Below the pieces are notes generated by a model that worked only from the letters and a program-made list of their open reading frames with translations, did no database searches and was not told the origin of the DNA. A stretch of 64,000 bases of DNA from CAXKXX01 sp964059975 (lineage in GTDB: Bacteria > Pseudomonadota > Gammaproteobacteria > Enterobacterales > Enterobacteriaceae), in contig CAXKXX010000004.1 of the NCBI GenBank assembly GCA_964059975.1, positions 1 through 64,000 of the forward strand, in the 5' to 3' direction. Positions 46,450 to 56,329 of the stretch are shown here, in pieces. Both the position numbers and the translations under genes were made by a program. Each line of letters begins with the position of its first letter. Position 1 is the first letter of the stretch.

Positions 46450-48424
46450 GAAGCGTATTCTTTATCCAGTTGTGAACAGAGTATCCAGATTTGTGAGTAT
46501 ATGTGATTTTTATTCGTGATTCCTCTAGCATTATTAATATAAAGCAAGAATGGGTCCATATGACTGAGATGAATGCCAGATCAATGTAAGTAAAGGTACA
46601 TTTTAAAAGTTAGTAATAAGCACATATGCTCGTCTTAGCGCCCTTAGACTAAAGACAGAGTTAGCTGCACTTTTTAGTATTATAAATTACGATAATTTAC
46701 TCTTTTTTAGCCTAAAAGGGAGTCAATTCTAAGTATCATGGGATTGAGCAATTAACTGTATGTCATGCTAACGCCAATCTTGTTCATACTTTTTATTCAC
46801 CAATACAACTATGATTTTATATACTATATTCTAGATTATTTATTCTTTTAGATAGAGTAGTAAACCACTATATCATTTATTGAAGGTGTTAATAACATTA
46901 GCGCAGTTGAATAGAAAGAATAAATAGTACTGTATAGATATTTGTCTTTATCTAAAAACTCTATTTTCGGTTTCCTTAGCAGATAGACTATTATTTTACT
47001 AATATTGACTAGGGTAAAATATTTTAATCTAATTTCGACTGTATTTATTTAGTTGATACGAGTCGCTCTGTTCTCTATTAAAAATAGAGAATCTTATTTA
47101 ATATTCATAGTATAATTCAATATATTATGTAATAATAATTAAATATTTTTAATAACTTTTTGTTCTTCATATAATTTATATAATTAGATTTGATGCTCTA
47201 CTCTACGAGTAGACAGCTTCTTATTTATCAAGATCATTTTTGTAAAAAAACGATAGTACTCATTTAATCTATTTAAGTATTAATAAATAAATTTATTTAG
47301 ATAAATAAAAATAATCAAAGTGTCTATGGCTATTAATAATCATTAAATTTCTTTATATTTATCTATTAAAGATAAATTAATTGGTAATAGTTACCACGAT
47401 TTATAAAATTTATAAAATATTTTTTATGATTTATTTTACCTAAATCAAAAATAGTAAAATTATAATATTGTAAATTATTTATAGTCCATAGAAACAAATT
47501 ATAAAAATAAAAAATATGTTGAATTTTCTAATTGTAATTCAAATAAGTAACAAAAAATATCGGGATAATTAATTATATATATAAAATTTATTATAAAAAA
47601 TTGTCGATAAGATAATAAAAATTTTTTCTAAAACTAGTCTAGTTTTGGCTTAAAAAAGTTAAAGAAAATTAGATATTCGTATCCTAATAATATTGCTATT
47701 CATTTACACTGCATTACGATAGTTTTAATCTATTATTAAATAATCAGACATATTAAATAAAAAGTTAATTTATATAAATATATACTTGATATATTATAAA
47801 TAAAAGATAAAATTTTATACATAATTTTATATGAAAAAAACTAGAAAAATACCGTTATCTGAATATGTATATAAAATATATAGTAAAATAAATAATTTTG
47901 TATTAACAGTTATTAATAATAGGAAGAAATTATAAATACTTATATGAATGAGTTAATAATACTTTTGGTAATTCACTTTAAAATTATTAAAATAAATATT
48001 TTTATGCACATAATTCTATAAAATTTCTTGATATTATGAACACATATTTAATAAATATATAAGCTGTATTTATTACTTTCTTCTATAAGCTATACTAGTG
48101 ATTTTACATTTTATATTTAATAAACATTAATAAAAGTTTTGAATTGAAGTTAATTATATATTAAAAGTAGACATAAATAAGTATATGTAAGTATAAAATG
48201 AATGTTCACATTATCCTATAGTATTTCTAATTTCCTATAATATTTCTAATTGTAGTGGTAAAATTTTATTGAAATTAAATACACCATGAAAGATATTTTT
48301 CGATAAGATCTGATTATACAAATATATATAATACAACTAAAAGTATTGATGTATAGTCATTACAGCATAGTCCTTAACGGTTCTAATTTAGAATTAAGAT
48401 ATTTTTAGCAAACATTCTCATGAG

Positions 48425-48466
48425 TTCATTTTATAATATAAGTATCTAATTATATTATAAAATGAA
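48425..48466. repeat. Inverted repeat, 16-bp perfect arms
   Basis: TTCATTTTATAATATA at 48425-48440 is complementary to 48451-48466 across a 10-nt loop. Being nearly pure A/T it is less surprising than the GC-containing examples. A perfect 18-nt palindrome follows at 48593-48610. Confidence 0.75.
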
Positions 48467-49552
48467 TTTTATTTCTTTATTAAATCATTTATATACATTG
48501 TATATGAATTCAATTACGTGAGGTCGACTATTAAGAAAGTCGATAAAATCAATAAAAATATTGCTAATGCTATAATATTGATCGTACTACACCTAATTAA
48601 TATTAATTAGAAAATAATTATATGTCCATATAGGAGGATTTACAAGTCTAATGTAGTGAATGAGATTAATCTAGTAAGTTTGTAGAATATTTGATAAAAG
48701 ATATTATACAGCAATTGTTCGAACTAAAAGTTATCTTTCAGCACATAAATAAATTTTATATATCTACGAGAAAAGATTAATTTTTGGCACTACCAGTATA
48801 GAAATCAGTATAGAAATACATAATAATTAATCACAATGAATAGATCAGAAAATTTATTGAAGTTGGTATATCAGTATTCTATTTCTTTCAGAGTAAAGAT
48901 ATATTCTTTGAATCACTGGTTTTATAAATTTAGCAGATGTCGGATCCTTTTAAGGGTAGCTTAAAGGGTGATAATAAATGACGCTTATTAAGATCATCTA
49001 AGAAGTATATTAGCGGGTTTTTATCTGATCAAGAAATAAATAATTATTGAGATAAGACACCACTTCGTGACTACTAGAATACAATAGCAGTAAAATATTT
49101 TGTCTGAGGTTACGCTTTAGGAGCGATTCGTTGATCCAGATTCGTCGAGTATGGCTACCTGGTAGCTCTATTTTTGACGACTAATAGAATCGCTCTATTT
49201 TTAATAACTATCTTTGGAGAAAGAGACGTGTTTCAGTAGTCAGGATCCCTGTTTTATCAGATTGGTTTTTGTTCAAGTATAGTGCTAATTTAAGGTTAAA
49301 AAATGCTTGCGCATAAATAAGATCAGGCTTCATATGAGTCGTTTATAGCCGCAAAAGAGCACTTTCTACGTCTTTTTTATATTAGCTTTCAATAAATTAT
49401 CTATTTTAGAATTTAGTGATAAAATTTTTAGTGATAAATCGCATCTCACGTAATAGATTTTAATATGATCATATAAAAGTTAGAAAAAATGATAAATGTA
49501 CTTATTATTCTTGAATTATCAAAGGTTTAAGCTCCTTTTCGATATGAAAATA

Positions 49553-49588
49553 CGTTAACATGGCCGAGTTGACTAGCCCATGTTAACG
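49553..49588. terminator. Hairpin downstream of rne
   Basis: CGTTAACATGG at 49553-49563 pairs exactly with 49578-49588 over a 14-nt loop, about 230 nt past the rne stop on the minus strand. It may end the rne transcript. No T-run is present. Confidence 0.35.
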
Positions 49589-49818
49589 GGTTAGTTAACC
49601 TGTAACAAACTTCAAAATTTTCGAAATCTCACATCTTTATTGTGTTTAGGCGTTTACCAAAAGAATCTAGCATCAGGCTGTGTGTATTAAACATAAAACT
49701 CAAAAATCAGACATTCGCATAGCGCGGTACACGCTTGTGCTTCCTCTATTAGAGGAGTAATGCATTTAAAACAGAATAATAACTCAAAATATTAGTTTTT
49801 CAAAAAGAGTGTGTGTAT

Positions 49819-52800
49819 TTAATCCCCTATTGACTTCGGCTTAGTCGGAGGAGACATAGCCTGGTTCGCCGCCGCATGGCCTCCTGCACCGATTTTTTCT
49901 GTAAATTTATCTTCAAAATTTCTAGAAAGATTCCGCTGAACGGGGTGCTGTGCAGTGTCGCTTGGAAGACTCGCAAGTAATGTCGGGGATTTTATTAGTA
50001 ATGGGGTGGTAACATGCATCTGGGATATATTTAATGTAGCCTGTTGTGTATTAGGCTCTTTCGATAATGTTGTATGCGCTTCGGGAGTGACTATGGACTC
50101 CGATTTCTGCATAGATATTTTCTTTTTGATTAGACTTTTTTGGCTACCTACTTCTAAGATAAGCGCCCCCACTTCTTCTTCGTTTTTAGATACGGGAATA
50201 GCAGTAGATGTCGCTAATGATGAATCCGTAAGATCATCATTAGCCTTGATGGCCGGAGATTGGCTGGTAATGTTAACAATTGACATAGGAACTGTTTCCT
50301 TTAGAATATTGTCCTTAATGAGACAATTTGAATGAAACTGAGCGTTAATTTCTTTTTTTTGATCGACGTAATCAGCATCGGGGCGAGGGGGCATCCAGCA
50401 CTCCCCCCCTTCTTTTTCTGAAGCAATAAAAGCAGCGTTCAATGGTTCTTCCGGTGCTTGTAGCGAGCAGCGGGCATCGCGGTATCGTCGACGACGTTGC
50501 CCACTAACGCGCAAGTGACGCGGTGAACGTCTTGATCGACGTGGCATCCCATTTTCGTTATTTCTAAAATTATTATTGTTCAATCCCCCGATCTCTACTG
50601 GATCAGATATAGTTTTCTGAAGCAGATTAACGCTACTTTCTGAGTTAACAGAATGCCTTTCTCCCACCTTTTTCGCTATTGTTGTTTTTGGTGCCAAAAG
50701 TTCTTCTGCTGCAAGATCAAGATCCTCTTCTTTAAGGAGGAGACGGACGTTCTGTGACAAAGGGCGTCGTGGTGGGTGCTGCATATTCTCATAATGATTC
50801 ACCGCTTCTACTGCTCGCTCACTATGATCCGTAATGATTTCTGGGACTTTTATTGCATGTCGTGCATGAAACTTTTCTTCTTGGAAGAGAGGCTGACCTT
50901 CTTTCTTTTGTTTAGAAGACCACTTGTTCTCATCAGGGTCTACTTGGCTATCTAAATCTGATTTAGAATCTTTTAAAGGAGGTGCGCTTTTCAAATGATA
51001 ACCGCGAGAAGATTCGACGTATTCGCACATTTCTCGATTTTGATTATCTTCAGCACATTCTTTTCTACTAAAACTCTGTCGATGGAATAGCAGAGATGGA
51101 TGGTTTTCAGCGTTATTTACAGGTTGTAGCGTTTCAGTTGATTTGATTTCAATAGGGACCGATTGATCTTCGGATCCGAATAACACCTTAAGGCTACTAA
51201 ATAGTCGGCTTAACAGGCCTCGTTTATCGGAAGATATAATGACACTTGATTGTTTAATCAAAGATTTTTGAGTCGGCAACATCCTATCCTCAGGTAATAC
51301 AAAACCTGATAGGGCTGGTCTTTCTGGATACTTTCGCTCGGTCGCTACATCTTCGGGTGGTCGCACCATTTCATCTGCATACAATTTCGGTAGCAAATAA
51401 CTAAGGGTCGGGGTTTCTTCCCCCTTGCGGATGCGCAATACTGAGTAATGTGGCGTTTGCATTTGATCATTTGGTACTATAATAGCCTTAAGACCCACTT
51501 GACATTGCTCGATCGCAGTAACGGAGTCCCGCTTTTCGTTCAGAAGGTAGGAAGCAACCTGCACGGGTACGATCGCGTGAACTTCTTTTGTATTTTCTTT
51601 TAATGCCTCTTCTTCAATTAAACGTAGGATAGATAGAGCGAGCGATTCGTTATCACGAAGAGTGCCGGTGCCGCTACAGCGCGGGCAGACGTGATGGCTA
51701 GATTCCCCTAGAGATGGGCTAAGTCGCTGTCGGGATAGCTCAAGAAGCCCGAAACGAGAGATGCGGCTAATCTGTATGCGAGCGCGATCTTCTCGGACTG
51801 CGTCCCTCAAGCGATTTTCAACCTCACGTTGATGCCGCATGGGAGTCATATCAATAAAGTCGATAACTATTAGCCCCCCAAGGTCCCGCAGTCGGAGCTG
51901 GCGTGCAACTTCGTCTGCTGCCTCTAAATTAGTATTAAAAGCAGTTTCTTCAATGTCACCGCCGCGAGTAGCACGTGCGGAGTTGATATCGATAGCTGTA
52001 AGTGCCTCGGTGGTATCGATCACGATCGAACCACCCGAAGGTAGGCGGACTTCACGCTGGAAGGCCGATGCAATTTGTGATTCGATCTGATAGTGACTAA
52101 AAAGCGGAGCATCGCCACTATATAATTTGATTTTACTTCTAAAATCTGGACGACCGAGCGCTGAAATATGCTCTTTAGCTAGATCAAGAATTTTTGGATT
52201 ATCTATCAATATTTCTCCGATATCCGGGCGTAGATAATCGCGGAATGCGCGAACGATCACATTACTTTCCTGATGAATCAAAAACGGTGCAGAGCGTCCT
52301 TCCGCAGCCTGCTTGATCGCCTCCCAATGCTTTAAGCGGAAAGATAGGTCCCATTTTAAGGCCTCGACAGATTTTCCAACACCAGCAGTACGCACAATTA
52401 ATCCCATACCATCCGGAAGCTGTAACGAAGAAAGTGCTTCCTTTAATTCAGCTCGGTCTTCACCTTCCACACGACGAGAAATTCCCCCTGCCCGTGGATT
52501 ATTTGCCATTAAAACCAGATAGCTTCCGGCCAGACTAATGAAGGTTGTTAAGGCCGCACCCTTACTGCCTCGCTCTTCTTTGTCTATCTGAACAATTACT
52601 TCCTGACCTTCACGTAGTACGTCTTTTATATTGAGGCGTCCATGGGAGTAAGAATGACTAGGAAAGTACTCTCGGGAAATTTCTTTAAGAGGCAGAAAAC
52701 CATGACGTTCTGTACCGTAATCCACGAATGCTGCTTCAAGACTTGGTTCAATTCGAGTGATTTTTCCTTTATATATATTTGCTTTTTTCTGCTCATAACC

Positions 52801-52896
52801 CTGACTCTCAATATCTAAGTCATACAATCGTTGTCCGTCTACGAGAGCAACGCGAAGCTCTTCCTTTTGAGTTGCGTTAATCAACATTCTTTTCAT
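49819..52896 (-). CDS. rne: Ribonuclease E
   Basis: RNase E is the essential endonuclease and scaffold of the RNA degradosome. From MKRMLINATQKEELRV (52896) the product has 1025 residues (E. coli 1061); an ATG five codons upstream is possible. The catalytic half (1-530) has the S1 domain (about 35-125), catalytic Asp in TAIDINSARATRGGDIEETA (about 303) and VIDFIDMTP (about 346), and the zinc-link CPRCSGTG (about 404). The C-terminal half keeps the membrane anchor GLLSRLFSSLKVLFG, the Arg-rich RNA-binding segment GMPRRSRRSPRHLRVSGQRR, and a terminus KIGAGGHAAANQ like the PNPase-binding tail of E. coli. A full scaffold is unusual for such an eroded region. Confidence 0.97.
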   Translation of the reverse strand: MKRMLINATQKEELRVALVDGQRLYDLDIESQGYEQKKANIYKGKITRIEPSLEAAFVDYGTERHGFLPLKEISREYFPSHSYSHGRLNIKDVLREGQEVIVQIDKEERGSKGAALTTFISLAGSYLVLMANNPRAGGISRRVEGEDRAELKEALSSLQLPDGMGLIVRTAGVGKSVEALKWDLSFRLKHWEAIKQAAEGRSAPFLIHQESNVIVRAFRDYLRPDIGEILIDNPKILDLAKEHISALGRPDFRSKIKLYSGDAPLFSHYQIESQIASAFQREVRLPSGGSIVIDTTEALTAIDINSARATRGGDIEETAFNTNLEAADEVARQLRLRDLGGLIVIDFIDMTPMRHQREVENRLRDAVREDRARIQISRISRFGLLELSRQRLSPSLGESSHHVCPRCSGTGTLRDNESLALSILRLIEEEALKENTKEVHAIVPVQVASYLLNEKRDSVTAIEQCQVGLKAIIVPNDQMQTPHYSVLRIRKGEETPTLSYLLPKLYADEMVRPPEDVATERKYPERPALSGFVLPEDRMLPTQKSLIKQSSVIISSDKRGLLSRLFSSLKVLFGSEDQSVPIEIKSTETLQPVNNAENHPSLLFHRQSFSRKECAEDNQNREMCEYVESSRGYHLKSAPPLKDSKSDLDSQVDPDENKWSSKQKKEGQPLFQEEKFHARHAIKVPEIITDHSERAVEAVNHYENMQHPPRRPLSQNVRLLLKEEDLDLAAEELLAPKTTIAKKVGERHSVNSESSVNLLQKTISDPVEIGGLNNNNFRNNENGMPRRSRRSPRHLRVSGQRRRRYRDARCSLQAPEEPLNAAFIASEKEGGECWMPPRPDADYVDQKKEINAQFHSNCLIKDNILKETVPMSIVNITSQSPAIKANDDLTDSSLATSTAIPVSKNEEEVGALILEVGSQKSLIKKKISMQKSESIVTPEAHTTLSKEPNTQQATLNISQMHVTTPLLIKSPTLLASLPSDTAQHPVQRNLSRNFEDKFTEKIGAGGHAAANQAMSPPTKPKSIGD

Positions 52897-53460
52897 CTTA
52901 CACTTACTCATTATTTTATATTATCGATAAAGCTGCGGGAAAAGTATCTATAATGGTCAAGTTAGGATCAAAAATTCCTAAATCTTTTTCAGAGTCATCA
53001 CGCCTATGCGGTTATCGACCGTATATCGGCTCATTATTTCTGTGAGCCTATACTATTCTGTGAATACAGAAATTTTAATTAGCGCACAGCTTTTAATTGA
53101 CATTGACAATATTCAATTCATGTACCACCTAAGTTAGAATCCGCAGCTTACTAGTTGTGTGATTTTTTTTCGCATAACGCTTTACGGCATTTCTGTGCTT
53201 TTGCGCGATCAGATAAATTTATAATTTTAATTTGTTCTGTAATCAGAGCCAAATTAAAAATAAACTATATTATTCCATTGCTAACGCTATTATAGCAAGA
53301 TGCCTTTTCCAGCGAAGAAGGAAAGCAAAAAATACTAAAATTAACATAAAGTACGGTCTGCATTACTTATTTGGCAACGAAGACGAATTAAGCATTTAAA
53401 AGAAAATTAAGCGCACAAAAATATGGTTTCACTCACACTCCCTATTTAGAATGCCGTAAT
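52897..53460. other. Divergent rne/rluC regulatory spacer
   Basis: About 560 nt separate the divergent starts. E. coli rne has a long structured leader used in autoregulation, and a leader of that size would fit here. A perfect 8-bp stem is at 53036-53073. I did not verify homology to the known leader hairpins. Confidence 0.45.
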
Positions 53461-54402
53461 ATGAAAACTAATAGTCGAGAAGTACAGATCATCGAAATTT
53501 CTCATGACGAAGCTAGTCAGAGACTAGATAATTTTTTGATCGCACGTCTAAAAAACGTTCCAAAAAGCATGATTTATCGTATTGTGCGAAAAGGTGCCGT
53601 ACGTGTAAATAAAAGACGGATCAGGCCCTCATATAGGTTGTCTGAGGGCAATCTAGTACGGATACCCCGAGTGCATTTAACGACACGAAACACTAATCTA
53701 ATATCCGCTAAACTGAAAAAAGTAGTTGCTTTAACCAATTGCATTTTATATGAAGATGATCATCTCTTGATTTTGAATAAACCCTCTGGTACAGCAGTAC
53801 ACGGCGGTAAGGGTTTGAAGTTTGGCGTCATTGAAGGTCTACGAGTACTGCGTCCGGAAGCACGATTTTTAGAACTAGTGCACCGCTTAGATTATAGCAC
53901 CTCCGGCGTATTACTCGTAGCAAAGAAGCGTTCGGCTTTGCGATTACTACACGAACAACTACGCATGAAAAGAATGAAAAAGGAGTATCTAGCGTTAGTG
54001 CGCGGATACTGGAAGTCTCATGTGAATACGATTCAGGCACCATTACTGAAAAATGCTCTTCGCGGAAATACGGGGATCGTGCGCGTTAGCGATTTAGGCA
54101 AGGCCTCGGAGACGCACTTTAAGGTAGAGGAGCGTTACGCGATTGCAACGTTGGTCAAGGCCACACCGATTACTGGACGCACACACCAGATTCGCGTCCA
54201 TGCCCTATATGCAGGACACCCAATCGCTTTTGATAATCTGTATGGTGATCTCGATTTTGATCGGAAACTATGTGGTACTGGACTCAATCGCCTGTTCTTG
54301 CACGCAGCGTCGTTGTGTTTCGAGCATCCTGGTACACGAGAAACTATGTACGTTAAAGCGCCGATGGATGAGGCGCTATGCTACTGTTTACAGACACTAT
54401 AG
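53461..54402 (+). CDS. rluC: 23S rRNA pseudouridine synthase RluC
   Basis: RluC makes pseudouridines at 955, 2504 and 2580 of 23S rRNA. The 313-residue product (E. coli 319) has an N-terminal S4 RNA-binding domain (about 18-65, QRLDNFLIARLKNVPKSMIY). The catalytic domain has LVHRLDYSTSGVLLVAKKR near 139-157, where Asp of HRLD is the nucleophile. It also has ITGRTHQIRVHALYAGHPI near 239-257. The usual HRLDRDTSG reads HRLDYSTSG, a change next to but not at the nucleophile. It is divergent from rne, as in enterobacteria. The yceD relic follows. Confidence 0.96.
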   Translation: MKTNSREVQIIEISHDEASQRLDNFLIARLKNVPKSMIYRIVRKGAVRVNKRRIRPSYRLSEGNLVRIPRVHLTTRNTNLISAKLKKVVALTNCILYEDDHLLILNKPSGTAVHGGKGLKFGVIEGLRVLRPEARFLELVHRLDYSTSGVLLVAKKRSALRLLHEQLRMKRMKKEYLALVRGYWKSHVNTIQAPLLKNALRGNTGIVRVSDLGKASETHFKVEERYAIATLVKATPITGRTHQIRVHALYAGHPIAFDNLYGDLDFDRKLCGTGLNRLFLHAASLCFEHPGTRETMYVKAPMDEALCYCLQTL

Positions 54403-54599
54403 GTTTGATATAGCTCAATAAACCTCTTAGAACAATGATCTAATGCTTTTAGTCTCTTACTATAAAAAGCAATAGCATCAGAGTAAAACGCAAACATCAT
54501 ATTGAAATTAGAATCTTTTAGTCTATTCAAAAGGCTAATCTTAATCTTGAATTTTTAAAACTGCTCCCATAATTCAAGCGCTATTAGAGGACTGATTAG
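54403..54599. other. Spacer between rluC and yceD relic
   Basis: Relatives have maf on the opposite strand here. Nothing recognisable remains in these 200 nt. Confidence 0.4.
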
Positions 54600-55068
54600 A
54601 TGCCAATCTTGCCACAGCGATTATTCTACAAAAATAGATCTAAAACGGAAAGAAGCCTAAAACATTATGATCAACATATATGGGAACCTTAGCTTCAGCT
54701 ACTATTTATAGAGCTAAGTCACAATAATCGGTATAGATTTAGCTTGTACTATTGAGATTATAAGTAGTAGAGCGTAGTAGTTAGATGAAAAACAGATATT
54801 TTTATCCGATTCTTATGACTTATTTAAAAAAATCAAGGGTGACATTTTTGGCTTTTCTTTGACTCTATTGATCTACAACACTAATATACGCGCCCTATAA
54901 AAAGTAACGAGACTCAACTATTTTCATAAATAGTGAAGTCTATAGAAAGACTTACAATATATCAGTGTCTACGACACCCACGAACACCATATGATGTTAG
55001 AGGCGGACAAGGTATCTGATAATCCTCATATCGAAGTGGAAAAATCAAAAATCCGCATGCACAAATAG
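54600..55068 (+). pseudogene. yceD: Relic of yceD (DUF177)
   Basis: An ATG at 54600 opens a frame whose product MPILPQRLFYKNRSKTERSL followed by KHYDQHIWEP tracks the E. coli YceD start ([20 protein letters not shown], then QGIYTP). After stops and a frameshift, VYDTHEHHMMLEADKV (from about 54967) matches VHDSEHCEVSEADMVF. A frame then runs to TAG at 55066-55068, just before rpmF. Length and position equal the intact gene. YceD is involved in 23S rRNA maturation in related bacteria; this copy cannot make it. The match is from memory of E. coli YceD. Confidence 0.65.
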
Positions 55069-55103
55069 TTAGTTTAAAGCATAAATAATTGAGGAGTAAA
55101 TGT

Positions 55104-55271
55104 ATGGCAGTACAACCTAATAAACCAACTCGATCTAAACGAGGAATGCGCCGTTCACATGATGCACTGACCGCGATCACACTGTCTGTCGATCCAACTA
55201 GCGGAGAGACTCATCGTCGTCATCATATTACTGTAGACGGCTTCTATCGTGGTCGCAAGGCTGTCGGCTAA
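55104..55271 (+). CDS. rpmF: 50S ribosomal protein L32
   Basis: L32 is a small protein of the large ribosomal subunit. From the ATG at 55104 it has 55 residues, MAVQPNKPTRSKRGMRRSHD, followed by a C-terminal HHITVDGFYRGRKAV close to E. coli L32 (57). A TTGAGGAG ribosome binding site lies 7-8 nt upstream; the in-frame TTG inside that motif is not the start. Order rpmF-plsX-fabH-fabD-fabG-acpP is the classical fatty acid cluster. plsX begins 17 nt after the stop. Confidence 0.97.
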   Translation: MAVQPNKPTRSKRGMRRSHDALTAITLSVDPTSGETHRRHHITVDGFYRGRKAVG

Positions 55272-55288
55272 GACGAAGTAGCAGCGTC

Positions 55289-56323
55289 TTGAGTCGTCTA
55301 GCCCTAGCGTTAGATGCAATGGGCGGGGACTTTGGTCCCCGCGTTACAGTCTTAGCTGCATTGCAAGTACTAGCCGCTAATCTACAGCTTCACCTTTTTC
55401 TGGTCGGCAATCCCCCAGCCCTCCTACCCTTTCTTCATAAAGCCGATCCGCTTCTTATGGCGCGCTTAAAAATCATACCTTCTGACTCAGTAATTGCTAA
55501 TGATGCTAAACCTTCACAAGCAATACGCTCTAGCCGAGGCACATCAATGCGCGTCGCGCTCGAACTGATCAATGACGGATTAGTACAAGGTTGCATAAGT
55601 GCAGGTAATTCCGGGGCTCTAATGGGTCTGTCAAAGCTGTTAATCAAGCCTATATCAGGGATTCAGCGTCCAGCATTAATGACAGTTATACCCAACCAGT
55701 TGCGCAGTAAAACCGTTATACTAGACTTAGGGGCTAATGTAGAGTGTGATAGTACTATGCTGGTTCAGTTCGCTGTGATGGGAGCAATTATGGCGGAAGA
55801 GATCGTTGGTATCACCCAACCACGCGTGGCTCTGTTAAATATTGGTGAGGAAGAAACAAAAGGATTAAATCATATCCGTGTTGCTGCCTCTGTACTAAAG
55901 AATACGTCGGCAATTAACTACATTGGTTATCTTGAAGGTAATGATCTTCTTACCGGTAAAACTGATGTCATGATCTGCGATGGCTTTGTAGGTAACGTCA
56001 CTCTGAAAACTATGGAAGGAGCAGTAAAAGTATTTCTTTCTTTACTGAAAGCACCTAAAGAACATGACAGAGAAAGTTGGTGGTTAAAATTATTAACCGG
56101 TTGCTTACAAGAACGAATGATAAAGCAAGTTAGCCACTTGAACCCAGATCATTATAATGGCGCATTTCTGTTGGGATTACGTAGCACTGTAATTAAAAGT
56201 CACGGGGCTGCGAATCTATCTGCATTTGCAGCCGCAATCGAACAAGCCGTGCAAGCAGTTCAAAGGAAAATCCCTGCAAGAATTGCAACGCGCCTTAAAA
56301 CTGTATTATCTAAGAGTAGCTGA
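55289..56323 (+). CDS. plsX: Phosphate acyltransferase PlsX
   Basis: PlsX converts acyl-ACP to acyl-phosphate for phospholipid synthesis. The 344-residue product starts at TTG (55289), giving (M)SRLALALDAMGGDFGPRVTV, which matches the E. coli start. Conserved segments are SRGTSMRVALEL near 76-87, CISAGNSGALMGLSKLL near 95-111, TVILDLGANVECDSTMLVQF near 143-162 and VMICDGFVGNVTLKTMEG near 225-242. It lies between rpmF and fabH with tight spacing (6 nt before fabH). The weak start codon may tune expression or rely on coupling. Confidence 0.96.
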   Translation: MSRLALALDAMGGDFGPRVTVLAALQVLAANLQLHLFLVGNPPALLPFLHKADPLLMARLKIIPSDSVIANDAKPSQAIRSSRGTSMRVALELINDGLVQGCISAGNSGALMGLSKLLIKPISGIQRPALMTVIPNQLRSKTVILDLGANVECDSTMLVQFAVMGAIMAEEIVGITQPRVALLNIGEEETKGLNHIRVAASVLKNTSAINYIGYLEGNDLLTGKTDVMICDGFVGNVTLKTMEGAVKVFLSLLKAPKEHDRESWWLKLLTGCLQERMIKQVSHLNPDHYNGAFLLGLRSTVIKSHGAANLSAFAAAIEQAVQAVQRKIPARIATRLKTVLSKSS

Positions 56324-56329
56324 TCAGAC

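Larger units (their letters stand above)
46450..49818. other. 3.4 kb very AT-rich gene desert
   Basis: No frame or RNA gene was recognised. About 46800-48800 is visibly the most AT-rich part of the window. Features are hairpins at 47071-47091, 48425-48466, 48593-48610 and 49553-49588, and a 19-bp near-exact tandem duplication at 48214-48251. It could be extremely decayed DNA; a replication-related role is not shown. Confidence 0.5.

Noticed and set aside
49121..49195. Cloverleaf-like nesting of stems (GAGCGATTC/GAATCGCTC outside, TCGTC/GACGA and GCTACC/GGTAGC inside)
   Set aside because: Lacks conserved tRNA bases and a T-loop; stems of 5-9 bp can arise by chance in this much DNA. Worth a covariance check but not called.
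49955..50335. 126-codon frame opposite the rne C-terminal half
   Set aside because: Antisense to a gene with recognisable protein motifs; no start signal or family.
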